The notes below the pieces were generated by a model, which was not told the origin of the DNA, ran no database searches, and saw nothing but the letters and a program-made list of their open reading frames with translations. From Zygnema cylindricum (taxonomy: Eukaryota; Streptophyta; Zygnematophyceae; Zygnematales; Zygnemataceae): 57,419 bases of DNA. Position 1 is the first letter of the stretch. Each line of letters starts with the position of its first letter. A program made the position numbers and the translations under genes. The DNA lies in NCBI GenBank assembly GCA_037447655.1, contig JBBHKE010001274.1, forward strand, positions 106,180 through 163,598. Reading direction: 5' to 3'. Of the stretch, positions 12,607-23,872 are shown in pieces.

Positions 12607-14594
12607 ATGGTTGGACAGGTGGCCATAAACCAGAATAGCGCCAAACCACTCATTTTGGAAAACGTTTACTACGTTCCCCAACTCAAAAAAAATCTCTTCT
12701 GCGTGGGTGCGACCCTCAGAAATGGTAGGTTAAGAGTCATATCTGAAACCGACGTTCAATTTTTTTCGTCAAATTGCATTTACCTTGGAAAGGGTACTAA
12801 ATGCGGTAATCTCTATGTTTTAAAATCTTTTAGAGATTTAGCATATGCAAATGTAGCAACTTCTTCTTCTCCCTCCTCTTGTTTTCGCAAATGGCATTTA
12901 CGATACGGCCATTTAAATAGACAAAGTTTAGCATCTCTTAGTAAAGACCTTGTTTTAGGCTTAGATTCTTTTGATGCTAAAAATTTAGATTTTTACCATG
13001 AATGTATTATTGGCAAAATGCCTCGATTACTTTTTCCGAAAAGCAATTATGAATCAAATTCTCCTCTTGATTTAATTTCTAGTGATGTATGTGGACCAAT
13101 GAGAGTACAAAGTTTGAGTGGTTTTGTGTATTACATTACCTTTATTGATGATTACTCACGATTCACTTATGTTTATCTCATGAAAAATAAGTTTGAGGCT
13201 TTTACTCATTTCAAACATTTTAAATCCCTCGTCAAAAATCAATTCTCCTCCGGATAAAAATGTTAAGAAGTGATAACGGGGGGGAATATATGTCCCATGA
13301 ATTTTCAGAATTCTTTGTAGAATGTGGCATAATTTATGAATTGACTGCTCCACATACACCTCAACAAAATGGAGATGCCGAAAGACTCAATTGAACCTTT
13401 GCTGATATGGCCCGATCCATGATGTATTTTGCCTCCTTACCTTAATCCTTTTGGACCGAAGCTGTACTAACAACTTGTTATGTTTGAAATGGGCCACCCA
13501 CATTGGCTCTCAAAAACAAAACTCCTTTTGAGGCATGGCATAAAAAAAATCCAAATGTTTCTCACTTCCGCATTTTTGGAAGTGAGACCTATTACAATAA
13601 TCTTACAAACACTGATGGAAAATGGGGTGCAAAGGCCATTATAGGTATACTTGTAGGATACGCTCCCCACTCTAAATCGTACCGCATATACCGTCTTAAA
13701 ACGCATCGTATTATCATTACATGTGACGTCATTTTTAATGAGAACCCCCTTATTCGTCACCTTGTACTAAATCTTCCTGTCACATCTCTAACCGTTGATT
13801 TCCCTACAGACATGTCATCCGCTGATTCTCTAATCCCCCTTTTTTTTCCTCCTAACAATCCAACAAACTTAATGATAAAATCAAACAATTGGGTTCATAC
13901 AAATTTTGTCACATTGGAGAATATGGTGCCCGCAGAACCTGCCGAGAAATCGGCGCCCACTTTACAGACGCGAATCACTACGGCTGACAACTCTTCACAT
14001 GGTCTAAAATCCGCGGTGAAAAATCTTGACCAAATCAACGCTGGCGCGCCGACAAGCAATGACGACAGATTACCTCAAGACCATATTTCCCGTGCGCCGA
14101 CCTGCCATGCGGAAATTACGCCTCAAGACCACGTTGTCCTTGCGACAAACGATTTACACTTGTCGCCATTAATACGGGCGGACGATGTACGGCCAGAATC
14201 CACCTCGTTTGAAACATATATAACGAATCCTTTGACGCAACCTTTCGCGCCAGTTTTGGGGAATCCACTTGCGGAACCCTCCACCACAAATCTTATGACC
14301 GATGGACATACGCAACAGCCTGTACCGCGCAAAACTGGAACTGTACGTCTTACATGGAAGGTGACTCAAAACCTTGCTCACGCCAATATTGCTAACCTTG
14401 CTCACGCCAATATTGCTGAAGTCAAAGATCCACCACTTACATTAAAATGTGCTCTAAAGCGTCCAGATGGAGACAAGTGGTCTTTGGCAGCCAATGAAGA
14501 ATATCAAGCTCTTATGACAAATCAAACTTGGACGCTTTGCGAGCTGCCACCTAACCAACGTGCCATTGGTTCAAAATGGGTTTTTAAAGTATAG
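12607..14594 (+). pseudogene. E1 integrase region
   Basis: 12607-13257 contains the GAG pre-integrase His-Cys segment (WHLRYGHLN, then CIIGKM) and the integrase core start SSDVCGPM with FIDDYSR. A frameshift at about 13255 leads to RSDNGGEYMS and PQQNGDAERLN, then two stops. 13503-14594 is an open stretch of 363 codons with KTPFEAWHKK and FGSETYYNN, a long low-conservation linker and the RT start WSLAANEEYQALM. Linker codons at 14369-14416 are an exact 24-bp in-frame duplication. Confidence 0.8.
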
Positions 14595-16030
14595 AAATTT
14601 GCAGATGGTTCCTTTGAACGCTACAAAACGCGTCTCGTGGCAAAAGGGTATTTGCAGACAGAAGGGATTAATTTCAACGAGACTTTCGTACGTGTTGTTA
14701 AATTTGAATCGATTCGTACAATTCTGTCTTTGGCGGCGATACACGATTAGGAGCTTCAGCAACTTAACGTCAAAACTAATTTTTTGCACTGAAATCTTGA
14801 AGAAGACATTTACATGGAACAGGCTCCTAGATACGCTATAGCTGGATAAGAATCTTTAGTCTGTCACTTTAATAAATCTATTTACGGTCTAAAACGGGCG
14901 CCACGTGTGTGGCACAAAACGCTTGTCTCTGCTTTATTAAAAGATGGTTTTATAAAAATTAGTGCAGATCCTAGTATTTACATTAAAGGTACAGGTTACA
15001 GTTTAGTTATCATTATTATCTATGTTGATGATGTAATTCTGCCTGGTCCTAGTATAAGGGAAATTCACAAAGTCAAAGTCATGCTAGCATCTCATTAGCC
15101 GATGACTGATTTGGGTGACCTTGATTTTTGACTAGGTATTAGTATTACAAGAAATATGTCTAAACCTTTATTACAAATGAGCCTAGAACATTATATTGGC
15201 GACCTTTTAGATACTTTTAGCATGTTCGATTGTAATCCTGTCTCTACACCTCGTGATCCAAATACCACACTCAAAAAAGAAGCCTCCGATGGGAATGCCC
15301 AAGGAGACGTAGGGTCACTTTTCCGGTTTATCGTAGGAAAGTTGATGTATGCTATGCTGGGGTTGCGTCTGGACATTTGCATTACTATATGCATTTTATC
15401 GTAATTTTCTCATTGTGCCACTTCCACTCATCTAGATGCGGCAAAACGTGTCCTTAGATACCTCCCAGGCACAAAACATCTTCGCCCCACCTTCTCTCTC
15501 ACCTTCTTCTTCATCTCCACCTTCTTCTTTAGCTTCTCTTCCAAATACCTCTCTTGCTAGATTTTGTGATGCGTACTGGGGGAATCAAACCGACGAACGC
15601 CACTCTATTTGTGGGGTTTGTTTTTCCCTTGGTGGTGGTCTTGTCTGATGGTCTTCCCGAAGACAACCAACTGTTGCTCTCTCATCTACCGAAGGTGAAT
15701 ACATGGCTGGTACTTCTGCCACTAAAACCACCATTTGGCTTGGTCGCCTTCTCATGGATCTTTCATGTCATCAAACTTCTCCCACTTGTATTGTTTGTGA
15801 TTCTGTGGGGCTCTCGCCCTCATGAAAAATCCAATCCACCATACTCAAACGAAACATATCGATATACAATACCACTTTACACGTGATTTTTTTTTGGATG
15901 GCATGATCTGTTTTTTTCATTGCTCTACCTCTTATCAACTTGCCGACTTTCTTACCAACCCTTTTTCCTCGTCCTTCATTTGACAAACATGTTCTCTCTT
16001 CTAGCCTACGTGGCTAACCTCTCCGTGCTT
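14595..16030 (+). pseudogene. E1 reverse transcriptase and RNase H
   Basis: After a stop at 14593-14595 the RT continues through RYKTRLVAKGYLQ (about 14618), KSIYGLKRAP (about 14875) and the catalytic IIIYVDDVI (about 15010-15040), then the connection domain and LDAAKRVLRYLPGT (about 15435). RNase H is frame-disrupted, and its end is recognisable as KHIDIQYHFTRD (about 15860). At least eight stops or frameshifts occur. A polypurine tract CTCGAGGGGGGG (16033-16044) follows. Confidence 0.8.
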
Positions 16031-16044
16031 CACTCGAGGGGGGG

Positions 16045-16529
16045 TATTGAAATTCGTACTTCCATTGTACTATTGAATCACTCTTTTTAGTTCATTCTTT
16101 AATGATATTTAAAGTCATAGAACACTAAGTCTTAAGTGTATCAGTTTAATTTGTGTTCTTGTTCTTGTTTTTACATAATGTTATTTGTGTAGAAAGATTC
16201 CCACTAAACATTAAGAATCTTTCTGCCTAGTTGTACCTCCACTTCTACATATACCTATATTAGTCATAGTTCCACTTATTGGGTGTACCTAGATTAGTTG
16301 TACCTTGATTAGTTATACCTCCACTTAGTATAGTTCGTCTTACACACTTAAGTTCATCTATAAAACTCAAGCGTCTCACTATGTTATTCATTAAATTTTT
16401 TACTATTGAACTTAAGTTCACGACGGCCTCATTTGTCCTTGCTGTCTTTTTGGTCCTTTTGTGTAATTTGTACTTTATCCTATTCCTTTACTTTAATTTC
16501 TTTCCTTTGTTATGGCCGCTAATTTATAA
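16045..16529 (+). repeat. E1 3' LTR
   Basis: 485 bp, starting TATTGAAATTCG after the polypurine tract and ending CTAATTTATAA before the target duplication ATGCC. It matches the 5' LTR apart from point changes and lacks the MITE, so the MITE arrived after E1 inserted. Confidence 0.9.
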
Positions 16530-16534
16530 ATGCC

Positions 16535-17187
16535 AACGTCCTTGTAGGAGGTGGGTTGGTAGATACATAAAAAAAATTAACCGTGACACTCTAGACGAAT
16601 AAGCTACGTGTCACGATGGAAAACCAATGAAAATTGACGAAATTAGCACATGGTTTGTACTTTTCAAAATGCAACTGAAAATTAAAAAACTAATCTCATA
16701 ATGGTCCTTCGTCGCGCAATTTATTTGGTCACACTATTTACGGCAAAGGATTTTTGTCATGTTCGAAAACAAGAACCCTAAAAAATGAGCTAGCGTAAAA
16801 GACTCGCGTTTGGAGAAAGTACAAAAGTTTTGTCGTATTATGCGCAAGTGAAGATTCGAAGTGAAATTTTTCGGTGTGAAGATTTTAAATATCTGGTCAA
16901 AACCCACGTGGTGCCACTCATTGTATAACACGTGGATTACAAACTCTTCGTGATGGAATATCGACTCAATTAACCCAGCCCATAGAGTGGGTTGTACGAT
17001 AACAGAAACAACTAATGGAACTTAACCTTTATATAGTATTATTTGAGGTCTCGGATGTTTTGCCTGTTTCAATTTAAAAAAACGATATTCTAAAATTCAT
17101 TTTTTTGTTTAGCTAATCACAACATAGTCTGGTTTGCGGTAGGTCATATACTTTCTTTACTAGTGTTTTTTTCTCTCCCCCTCCCTG

Positions 17188-17244
<57 letters not shown>

Positions 17245-17270
17245 ACATCTTCATCCACCTCTCCTACAGC
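16535..17270. other. Intergenic with (CT)n tract
   Basis: No gene is supported. A (CT)n microsatellite occupies about 17191-17242. The rest is AT-rich, unrecognised sequence up to the LTR of the miniature element at 17271. Confidence 0.6.
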
Positions 17271-17609
17271 TGTTATAATTCTGAAAAAAAAGGCATTCAC
17301 TAGGTCCCATGCTACAGAAAATTGAGTCGGGGAAGGCTCGAATTTGGGACCTTTTACTTTAATTGGGAATGCGCTAACCACTGCACCACGAGCCTGTACT
17401 AGGTCTAGATGGCCTGTAATCATCTATTTTGAGTGCATTCCGAGTGTGAACGGAACGACAACCTCATGCAAATTCAATACCCCCTATCACGAGGAGGTTG
17501 GTCTACACATCCGCAATCCTATTGGCTCCGATAACATGTTAGATCTTTGTGTAATCCGAGATTTGGCATGTTCCACTCTAAGGAAAATTGAGCTAGCTAA
17601 GGCCCAAAC
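17271..17609 (-). mobile_element. Miniature LTR element with tRNA-like LTR (TRIM-B), 3' part
   Basis: On the minus strand, from high to low coordinate: the end of the 5' LTR (17609-17537, ending ATCTAACA); a decayed tRNA-iMet type primer binding site TGTTATCGGAGCC (17536-17524); about 30 bp; a purine tract ending GATAGGGGG (about 17488-17480); then a 209-bp 3' LTR (17479-17271) starting TATTGAATTT and ending ATTATAACA. The internal region is only 57 bp. The rest of its 5' LTR lies beyond E3 at 42436-42571. E3's target duplication CAAAC (17605-17609) falls inside this LTR. Confidence 0.75.
17324..17395 (-). tRNA. tRNA-like sequence in TRIM-B 3' LTR (pseudo)
   Basis: This 72-nt tRNA-derived segment contains the A-box TGGTGCAGTGG, a full consensus match, and a weakened B-box AATTCGAGCC. 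Stem pairing is partly lost. It aligns with the cloverleaf at 56993-57063. It is not expected to be a functional tRNA, but could be a Pol III promoter or a relic of one. Confidence 0.55.
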
Positions 17610-17666
17610 TGTTATAACATTGTGAAATGGCGTCTCAGTTCACTTGAGCGCCCTAACATTAATTAT
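17610..17666 (+). repeat. E3 5' LTR, first piece
   Basis: The first 57 bp of the E3 5' LTR, matching the start of the 3' LTR at about 31405-31470. It ends with ATTAT (17662-17666), the left copy of the target duplication made by E2. Confidence 0.8.
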
Positions 17667-18294
17667 TATTGAAAAGTAAGATTTAGTAAGTCTTAGAAAT
17701 TTGAGTCTAAGACTTAGAATATTTTTGGAATACTAACTGTTCAATATCGACCAAATTTAGTGTGGATTTTTTGTAGTATCTACACGAATAGTTATCTTTA
17801 AGTAAATTAGTGTGTAGGGCCGCCAATGAATGTGGACGTGATAAAAATCACCCGGATTTTTAGTGTATAGATATTGTTAGTGGACAATTCTGGTCCAAAC
17901 ACTTAGATTTTTGTTAGTTGATTGTCAAGTGAACCTTGTACATACGTTTTAGATATTTTAAAGATTCTTTCGAGTATTTAATTGAATTAGGAATGATCAG
18001 TTTGATACAAAATGTACATTCTACATAGAGTTTAAGGAAATGAGAGCACTTATTGCACTTTAAGGTGTTTTCTGTAATATTGTCCTTATTTTGGCTTGGT
18101 ATATGTTTGTTTGGTTGTCAAACCTCTCTCACTTAAAGCTACATAACTTACAACATAGATCTAGTCAAATAGGTATCTCTCTTTGGGTTTGCTTCTGCTG
18201 CCATGTCTATTAATGGCTCTGTTTCGGCAGGTGCAAGTGTGACTCCTAGTGGGAGTGGAACACAGCCAAGTGAGAATGCCCATGACTTTCAACA
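17667..18294 (+). repeat. E2 LTR1
   Basis: 628 bp, starting TATTGAAAAG and ending CTTTCAACA, directly followed by AGTTATGGGCCCACC, the half-tRNA type PBS. The last 92 bp also form the start of the gag reading frame. Confidence 0.85.
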
Positions 18295-19040
18295 AGTTAT
18301 GGGCCCACCGCCCAAATTGCCTATTTTTGATGGAGCTGGCTACTTATACTGGGAAGATATGTTGAGCTCATATTTCGAGGAGAGGGACTTGTCACCCATT
18401 GTGGAAGGAACCGCTAATGAGTCTGCGCCGGATTGGAGAAAGAAGAATCTCCACTGCCTCAACGTCTTGAAGCAGTCAATGACAAAAGACTTGGTAATAT
18501 CGTATCTTGAGATGAAGAAAGCCTCTAAAGTGTGGTTTAGTGTACGTGCTATGTATGTTCAGCTAAATGTTACTCTCCAGACTAACATAGCCACTCACAT
18601 TTTTGAATTTAAGTATTCCGGAGGTAGTGTGTTTGATCATTGCCATGCTATGAAAAGGTTGTTCTTTCACAGTACTACTGCACGTGGGGACTTTTCACAA
18701 CCTCAGCATGCTATGTTGTTGATAAGAACTTTGCCTGATGAATATAAGGGAACCATGGATAGGCTTAGGGCTATTCCACAGCGTGAATGGAACATTGCAA
18801 TAGCAATTCAACTTATTTAGAGTGAAGAAGCTAACCAGATTTCACAAAGAGGTAGTAGCAAGTATGTTGAGGCACTAGATAACCAATTTTTCAGATTCTA
18901 AGATTGGCAGTGGCAGTGGGTGAGGTAGTGGTCCTAGAAGGTCACCTTTAACCTTCTATTACTGTGATGAAAAAAGGCATGTGTTCAGAATGTGTAATGC
19001 ATACAAGAGAGCGAAAGCCACAAGAAATTTTTGCTCGAGC
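18203..19040 (+). pseudogene. E2 partial gag behind LTR1
   Basis: The ATG at 18203 opens a 205-codon frame that runs through the LTR1 end and the PBS (encoding VMGPPPKLP) into a UBN2-type Gag (YLYWEDMLSSYFEE, ASKVWFSVRAMYVQL, LIRTLPDEYKG). A stop ends it at about 18820. The residual zinc-knuckle region (YYCDEKRHVFRMC, with the first Cys replaced by Phe) follows out of frame, and the sequence stops abruptly at 19051, where LTR2 begins. Confidence 0.75.
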
Positions 19041-19051
19041 TGGAACGAAAG

Positions 19052-19721
19052 TATTGAAAAGTAAGCTTTAGTAAGTCTTAGAAATTTGAGTCTAGGACTT
19101 AGAATATTTTTGGAATACCAATTGTTCAATATTGACCAAATTTAGTGTGGATTTTTTGTAGTATCTACACGAATTGATATCTTTAAGTTAATTAGTGTGT
19201 AGGGCCGCCAATGAATGTAGACGTGATAAGAATCACCCGGATTTTTAGGGTATAGATATTGTTAGTGGACAATTCTGGTCCAAACACTTAGATTTTTGTT
19301 AGTACAGTGTCTGGTGGACCATGTACATACGTTTTAGATGTTTTTTAGATCTTTTGAGGATTTAGTTCAATTAGGATTGATCAATTCAATACAGAATGTA
19401 CATTTTACACAAGAATTAAGGAAATGAGAGCACTGAGTGCAGTTTAAGGTGTTTTATGCTCTATTGTCTATAATTTGCTTGTAGTACATGTTTGTTTGGT
19501 TGAAATACCTCTTTCGTTTGGAGTAACATATCTTACACTATAGATCTAGTCTTTTAGGCATTTCTCTTTGGGTTTGCTTCCGCTAACATGTCTTATAATG
19601 GCTCAGCTCCTATTGCTAGTGCTCCTATTAGCCCTAGTGCTCCACCTGCTCCTGCTGGTGCAAGTGTGGCTCCTAGTGGGAGTGGATCACAGCCGAGTCT
19701 TAATGCCCATGACCTTCAACA
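19052..19721 (+). repeat. E2 LTR2
   Basis: 670 bp, starting TATTGAAAAG and ending CCTTCAACA, followed by a canonical GGTTATGGGCCCACC PBS (19722-19736). It is longer than LTR1 and LTR3 because of a repetitive Ser/Pro/Ala-coding stretch within the gag N-terminus. Confidence 0.85.
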
Positions 19722-20530
19722 GGTTATGGGCCCACCGCCCAAATTGCCTAATTTTGACGGAACTGACTACTTATACTGGGAAGATATGTTGAGCTCATAT
19801 TTCGAGGAGAAGGACTTGTCACCCATTGTGGAAGGAACAGCGGATGTGACTGCGCCGGATTGGAGAAAGAAGAATCTCCATTGCCTCAACGTCTTGAAGC
19901 AGTGTATGACAAAAAATTTGATAATGTCGTATCTTGAGATGAAGAAAGCATCTGATGTTTGGTTTAGTGTACGTGCTATGTATGTTCAGCTAGATGTTAC
20001 CGTCCAGACTAACATAGCCACTCAGATTTTTGAATTTAAGTATTCTGGAGGTAGTATGTCAGATCATTGTCATGCTATGAAAAGGTTGTTTCTTCAGAGT
20101 ACTAGTGCAGGTGGGGACTTTTCACCACCTCAGCAGGCTATGTTGTTGATGAGAACTTTGCCCGATGAATATAAGGGAGCCATGGATAGGCTTAGGGCTA
20201 TTCCACAGCGTCAATGGAACATAGCATTAGCAATTTTAACTTATTTTGAGTGGAGAAGCTAACCAAATGTCACAATGAGGTAGTAGTAAGTCTGTTCAGG
20301 CACTAGCTAACCAGTTTTCAGACTCTAAGATTGGCAATGGCAGTGGCAGAGGTAGTGGTCCTAGAAGGACACCTTTGACATGCTATTATTGTGATGAAAA
20401 AGGCCTTGTTTTCAGATTGTGTAATGCCTACAAGAGAGCGAAAGCTACAGAAAATTTTCGCTCTAGTTGGGACGAAAGCCGGGTTCCTTCTCAATCTGGT
20501 GGTTGACCAACTGCTCTCTTCAACAAACTT
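19588..20530 (+). pseudogene. E2 gag (start codon inside the LTR)
   Basis: An open frame of 224 codons starts at 19588, 134 bp before the LTR end, and continues through the PBS. Residues about 1-45 are a Ser/Pro/Ala-rich leader; then VMGPPPKLPNFDG and YLYWEDMLSSYFEE begin a UBN2-type Gag. The frame is lost at about 20240. A zinc-knuckle relic (CYYCDEKG..FRLC, with the His position replaced) is at about 20380-20425. A gag start inside the LTR is known from yeast Ty1. Antisense frames here are shadows. Confidence 0.8.
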
Positions 20531-20542
20531 AATGAGGAGGAC

Positions 20543-21571
20543 GTGAGCAGCTTTCCCGACAATAATGAAAAGAAATACTTTGCGATGGCACAAGCAACGG
20601 GAGGCGTGGAGGAAGACGAATGGATTATCGGCTCCGGTGCATCTGCCCACATGTGCCGCAATCGCCATCTATTTGAGAGTATTCAATCTATTTCACCCAT
20701 CAAATTTTATTTTAGTGATGATACGTTTGTTGAATCGAAAGCAAAGAGGAGGGTGTCACTTATGTTGAATAAAGATGGAAAACCTGTGAAGAGGGTCTTG
20801 GAAGATGTGTTGCATGTCCCTGCTTTTAAAAGAAACTTTTTCTCTACGTCACTGGTAGAAAAGAAAGGTTTAAAAACTATATCTGAGAATGGGAACAAAA
20901 CAGTGGGTAAGAATGGAAAAATAGCTCCAGAGGGATTTGGTGGAGGAAACAATTTGTATCGGTTGAGTCTTGCAAATGATAATGACAATGATGATACGTA
21001 CTCAAGTGTAATTAGTGATTGTGATTTATGGCATAAACGTTTACGACATGTGAATTATGATAGATTAGTAAAGATGGTAAATAAAAAAATGGTGGAAGGT
21101 GTAAAAATTAGTAAAAAACCAGCATCAAATATATGTGATGGTTGTGCAATGGGAAAAATTCATAAGTTGCCTTTCCCTTCGCAAACTGATAATAGAAGTA
21201 GCAAGGTGCTGGAACTAATTTTTTCAGATGTATGGGGGGCATCTAGGTATCCATTTGTGGGAGGTGATAAGTTAATGCTTACCTTTACTAATGACTATAG
21301 TAGATATACTACAGTTTATTTTTTGAAAAGTAAGGATGAAGTTCTCTCAAAATTTAAGGAGTATAAGGCTTGGGTTGAAAACCTGCATGAGAGAAAGATA
21401 GCGGGATTTAGATCTGATAATGGAGGGGAGTATATTTCTAATGAGTTTCCAGAATTCCTAAAATTGCATGGTATCTCACGTCAACTAACCGTTCCTTATT
21501 CTCTAGAACAAAACGGTGCTAACCGTTCCTTATTCTCTAGAACAAAACGGTGTTTCAGAGAGGATGAATAG
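20543..21571 (+). pseudogene. E2 protease and integrase N-terminal part
   Basis: A 342-codon open frame. Near residues 30-40 the protease motif reads WIIGSGASAHM, with Gly where the catalytic Asp of DSGAS is expected. The GAG pre-integrase His-Cys motif follows (HKRLRHVNYDRL, then CDGCAMGKIHKLPF), then the integrase core with SDVWGAS, TNDYSRY and RSDNGGEYIS. A 34-bp exact tandem duplication (21485-21518 and 21519-21552) shifts the frame at QLTVPYSLEQNG, so the third catalytic residue lies in another frame. Confidence 0.85.
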
Positions 21572-22290
21572 GACCATATCAGAGTGTGCTAGGACAATGA
21601 TGGCTGATATAGACATAGATTTCAAATTTTGGGCAGAGGTTATGATTTGTGCAGCTTTTGTGAGAGACAGGCTAGAAACAAGGGCACTAAAGGATAAAAC
21701 ACCTTACGAAATGTGGACAGGACAAAAACCAGATGTAAGTAACTTCAAATTTTTTGGAAGTTAGATATTCTTGCTAGATATTGATCCACAAAAATGGAAA
21801 TTAGAGCCAAAAGGCATACTTGGTATATATTTTTAGGGTATGATGATCATGCCAAGGGTTATAAACTATATGATATTAAGAGAAATAGAGTTGTGGTAGC
21901 CAGAAACATCAAAGGGAAGGATGAGGGAAAAGGAATAGATGTATTAAGTCAGCGTACAGATGAAAAGAAAGATCGAAGTGTTGATTATATCTTTTTAGAG
22001 GAAAATCCAATGTTTTTCAAGAAAAATATAGAAAATGCATCTACATTAGCTCAAAGTGACTTGCAATCATCTTCTCCACCAGAAACAAGTAGTGTTATGC
22101 CCGAAAGAGTTGTAGACTCTCTCCTACCTCAAGCCAGAACTGAATCACAAGAAGAATCACATGTATCAAGGAGGAGGACCTAACCATCTATACCAGCGAT
22201 AGAATTTCCAGGTGGAGTTAGGCGAAGTCAGTGCGTGACTTAGGGGAGAAAATGCATCCATGCTCACTCACCACACATACAAGAGCCTCT
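21553..22290 (+). pseudogene. E2 integrase C-terminal part and linker
   Basis: After the frameshift the sequence continues SERMNRTISECARTMM (with the integrase Glu region), WAEVMICAAFVRDR, KTPYEMWTGQKPDVSNFKFFG and a stop at about 21764. It then runs through FLGYDDHAKGYKLYD into the low-complexity linker (about 21900-22180), which ends in stops before the RT. Confidence 0.8.
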
Positions 22291-22294
22291 TAAG

Positions 22295-23122
22295 TTGACT
22301 GAAGCTTTTTCGAGTAATGAAAAGGAACACTGGGTCAAAGCAGTTAATGAAGAAATGAAGTCCATTATGGAGGCCCAAACATGGGATCAGGTGGAACTTC
22401 CTCTTAGAAGAAAGGCTATTAGAAGTAAATGGGTGTTTAAATTAAAATTGAACCCAGATAATACAATAGACAGGTATAAGGCTCGTTTGGTTGCTAACGG
22501 ATATAATCAAAAGGAGGGGATAGATTTTGAAGAAACTTTTTCACCGGTTGTAAGGTTTCCATCTGTCTACATCCTACTTACATTAGCTGCCACAGAGGAT
22601 TTTGACATCCACCAAATGGATGTAAAAATTGCCTTTTTGCATGGTGATTTAAATGAGGTCATTTATATGAAGCAGCCTGAGGGTTATGAGGAAGCAGGAA
22701 AATAAAATCTTGTGTGCAGACTTTTAAAATCTTTGTATGGCCTAAAACAGGCCCCTAAGCAATGGAACCGAAAGTTAGATGAGTTCTTGAAAGGATTAGG
22801 ATTTACTAGAATTAGCTCAGATCATTCAGTATATGTGATGTGTGGTGATAATCCTGATGAGGTGATATTCATTGCGGTGTATGTTGATGATTTGCAACTA
22901 ATTAGTAGGAACAAAGAAGGAGTTGCTAGAGTAAAACATGCTCTTAATTCACAAATTGAAATGAAAGATTTGGGTGAGGCAAAATATATCCTTGGCATAC
23001 AAGTTGAAAGAGATAGAGAAAAGAAAATCATTAGGCTAACTCAAAAAGAAGTGATAGGAAACATGTTGGAAAAATTTGGCTTGGCTGATGCTAAAGGTTG
23101 TGCAACTCCTGTGGAGTATTAG
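22295..23122 (+). pseudogene. E2 reverse transcriptase
   Basis: Well preserved Copia RT in two open stretches separated by one stop at about 22703. Motifs in order: [70 protein letters not shown], the catalytic IAVYVDDLQL (about 22875-22900), MKDLGEAKYILGIQV. A second stop ends it at about 23120. The motif set is like the plant and algal Copia type. Confidence 0.85.
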
Positions 23123-23197
23123 CAAAAACTTGAAGGAATAGAGCATGAGTTTGGAGTCATAATAGATGAGGAACTCAGTGCAGAAAAGCAAAAAAAT

Positions 23198-23850
23198 TTG
23201 TCACAAGTACCCTATAGACAAGTATCTTTCATGAATTGTACTAGGCCCGATATAGCTGCACCTGTTGGTGTGTTCAGCAAAAGTCTGCAAAATCTGCGAA
23301 AGAGAGACTGGGAAGCAGCAAAAAGGGTCTTAAGGTATCTTGTTGGGACTAGAAATCTTCGGCTTACTTTGGGAGGGGACAAGGTTGGCATTAATACTTG
23401 GAGTGATGCTAGCTATGGTGATGTGCCTAGTAGGAAGTCTACACCTGGGAATGTCATTCAGATTGGAAGTGGAACTTGTAGTTGTAGTAGTAAACTTCAA
23501 AAGGTCCGGCTCAATCTACTATGGAAGCCGAATACATGGCTGTTAGTGCAGCCTTGAAAGAGCTGCTATGGATTAAGGCATTTTTTCAAGAATTAGGTTT
23601 TACACAACACGGGACACAAATAATGTGGTGCGACAATCAAAAAGCCATTTTTGTGGCTACAAACCCAAGTCCCCATTTTAAGAGTAAACATATGGACATT
23701 CAGCTACATTTGGTACAAGAGAAAGTATTTGCAAAAGTGGTCAAACTTTGTTATTTGCCTGATGAGAAAATGGTTGCGGACATGTTGACAAAAGCCCTTC
23801 CCGCTCCTAAGTTGGAGTACTGCAGAAAAGCATGTGGTCTAAGTGAGTAA
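23198..23850 (+). pseudogene. E2 RNase H
   Basis: Includes NCTRPDIAAPVGVFSK, AAKRVLRYLVGTR, NTWSDASYGDVPSRKSTPG, then, after a frameshift near 23515, MEAEYMAVSAALKELLWIK, CDNQKAI, KSKHMDIQLHLV and LPDEKMVADMLTKALP, with a terminal stop at 23848-23850. The RNase H core residues are mostly visible. The polypurine tract (about 23860-23872) and LTR3 follow. Confidence 0.85.
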
Positions 23851-23872
23851 GTCTTCTAAAGCTTAAGGGGTG

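Larger units (their letters stand above)
10374..16529 (+). mobile_element. Copia retrotransposon E1 (complete, degenerate)
   Basis: This element runs LTR, PBS, gag, PR, IN, RT, RNase H, PPT, LTR. The TSD is CTGCC (10369-10373) against ATGCC (16530-16534), one mismatch. The 3' LTR is 485 bp. The 5' LTR is 1048 bp, and subtracting the MITE and its duplicated TA (563 bp) gives exactly 485. The order IN before RT places it in Ty1/Copia. The coding region has stops and frameshifts, so it is not autonomous. Confidence 0.9.

Noticed and set aside
14123-14405. Antisense frames over the E1 linker
   Set aside because: Shadows of the 363-codon sense frame; no start context or features.
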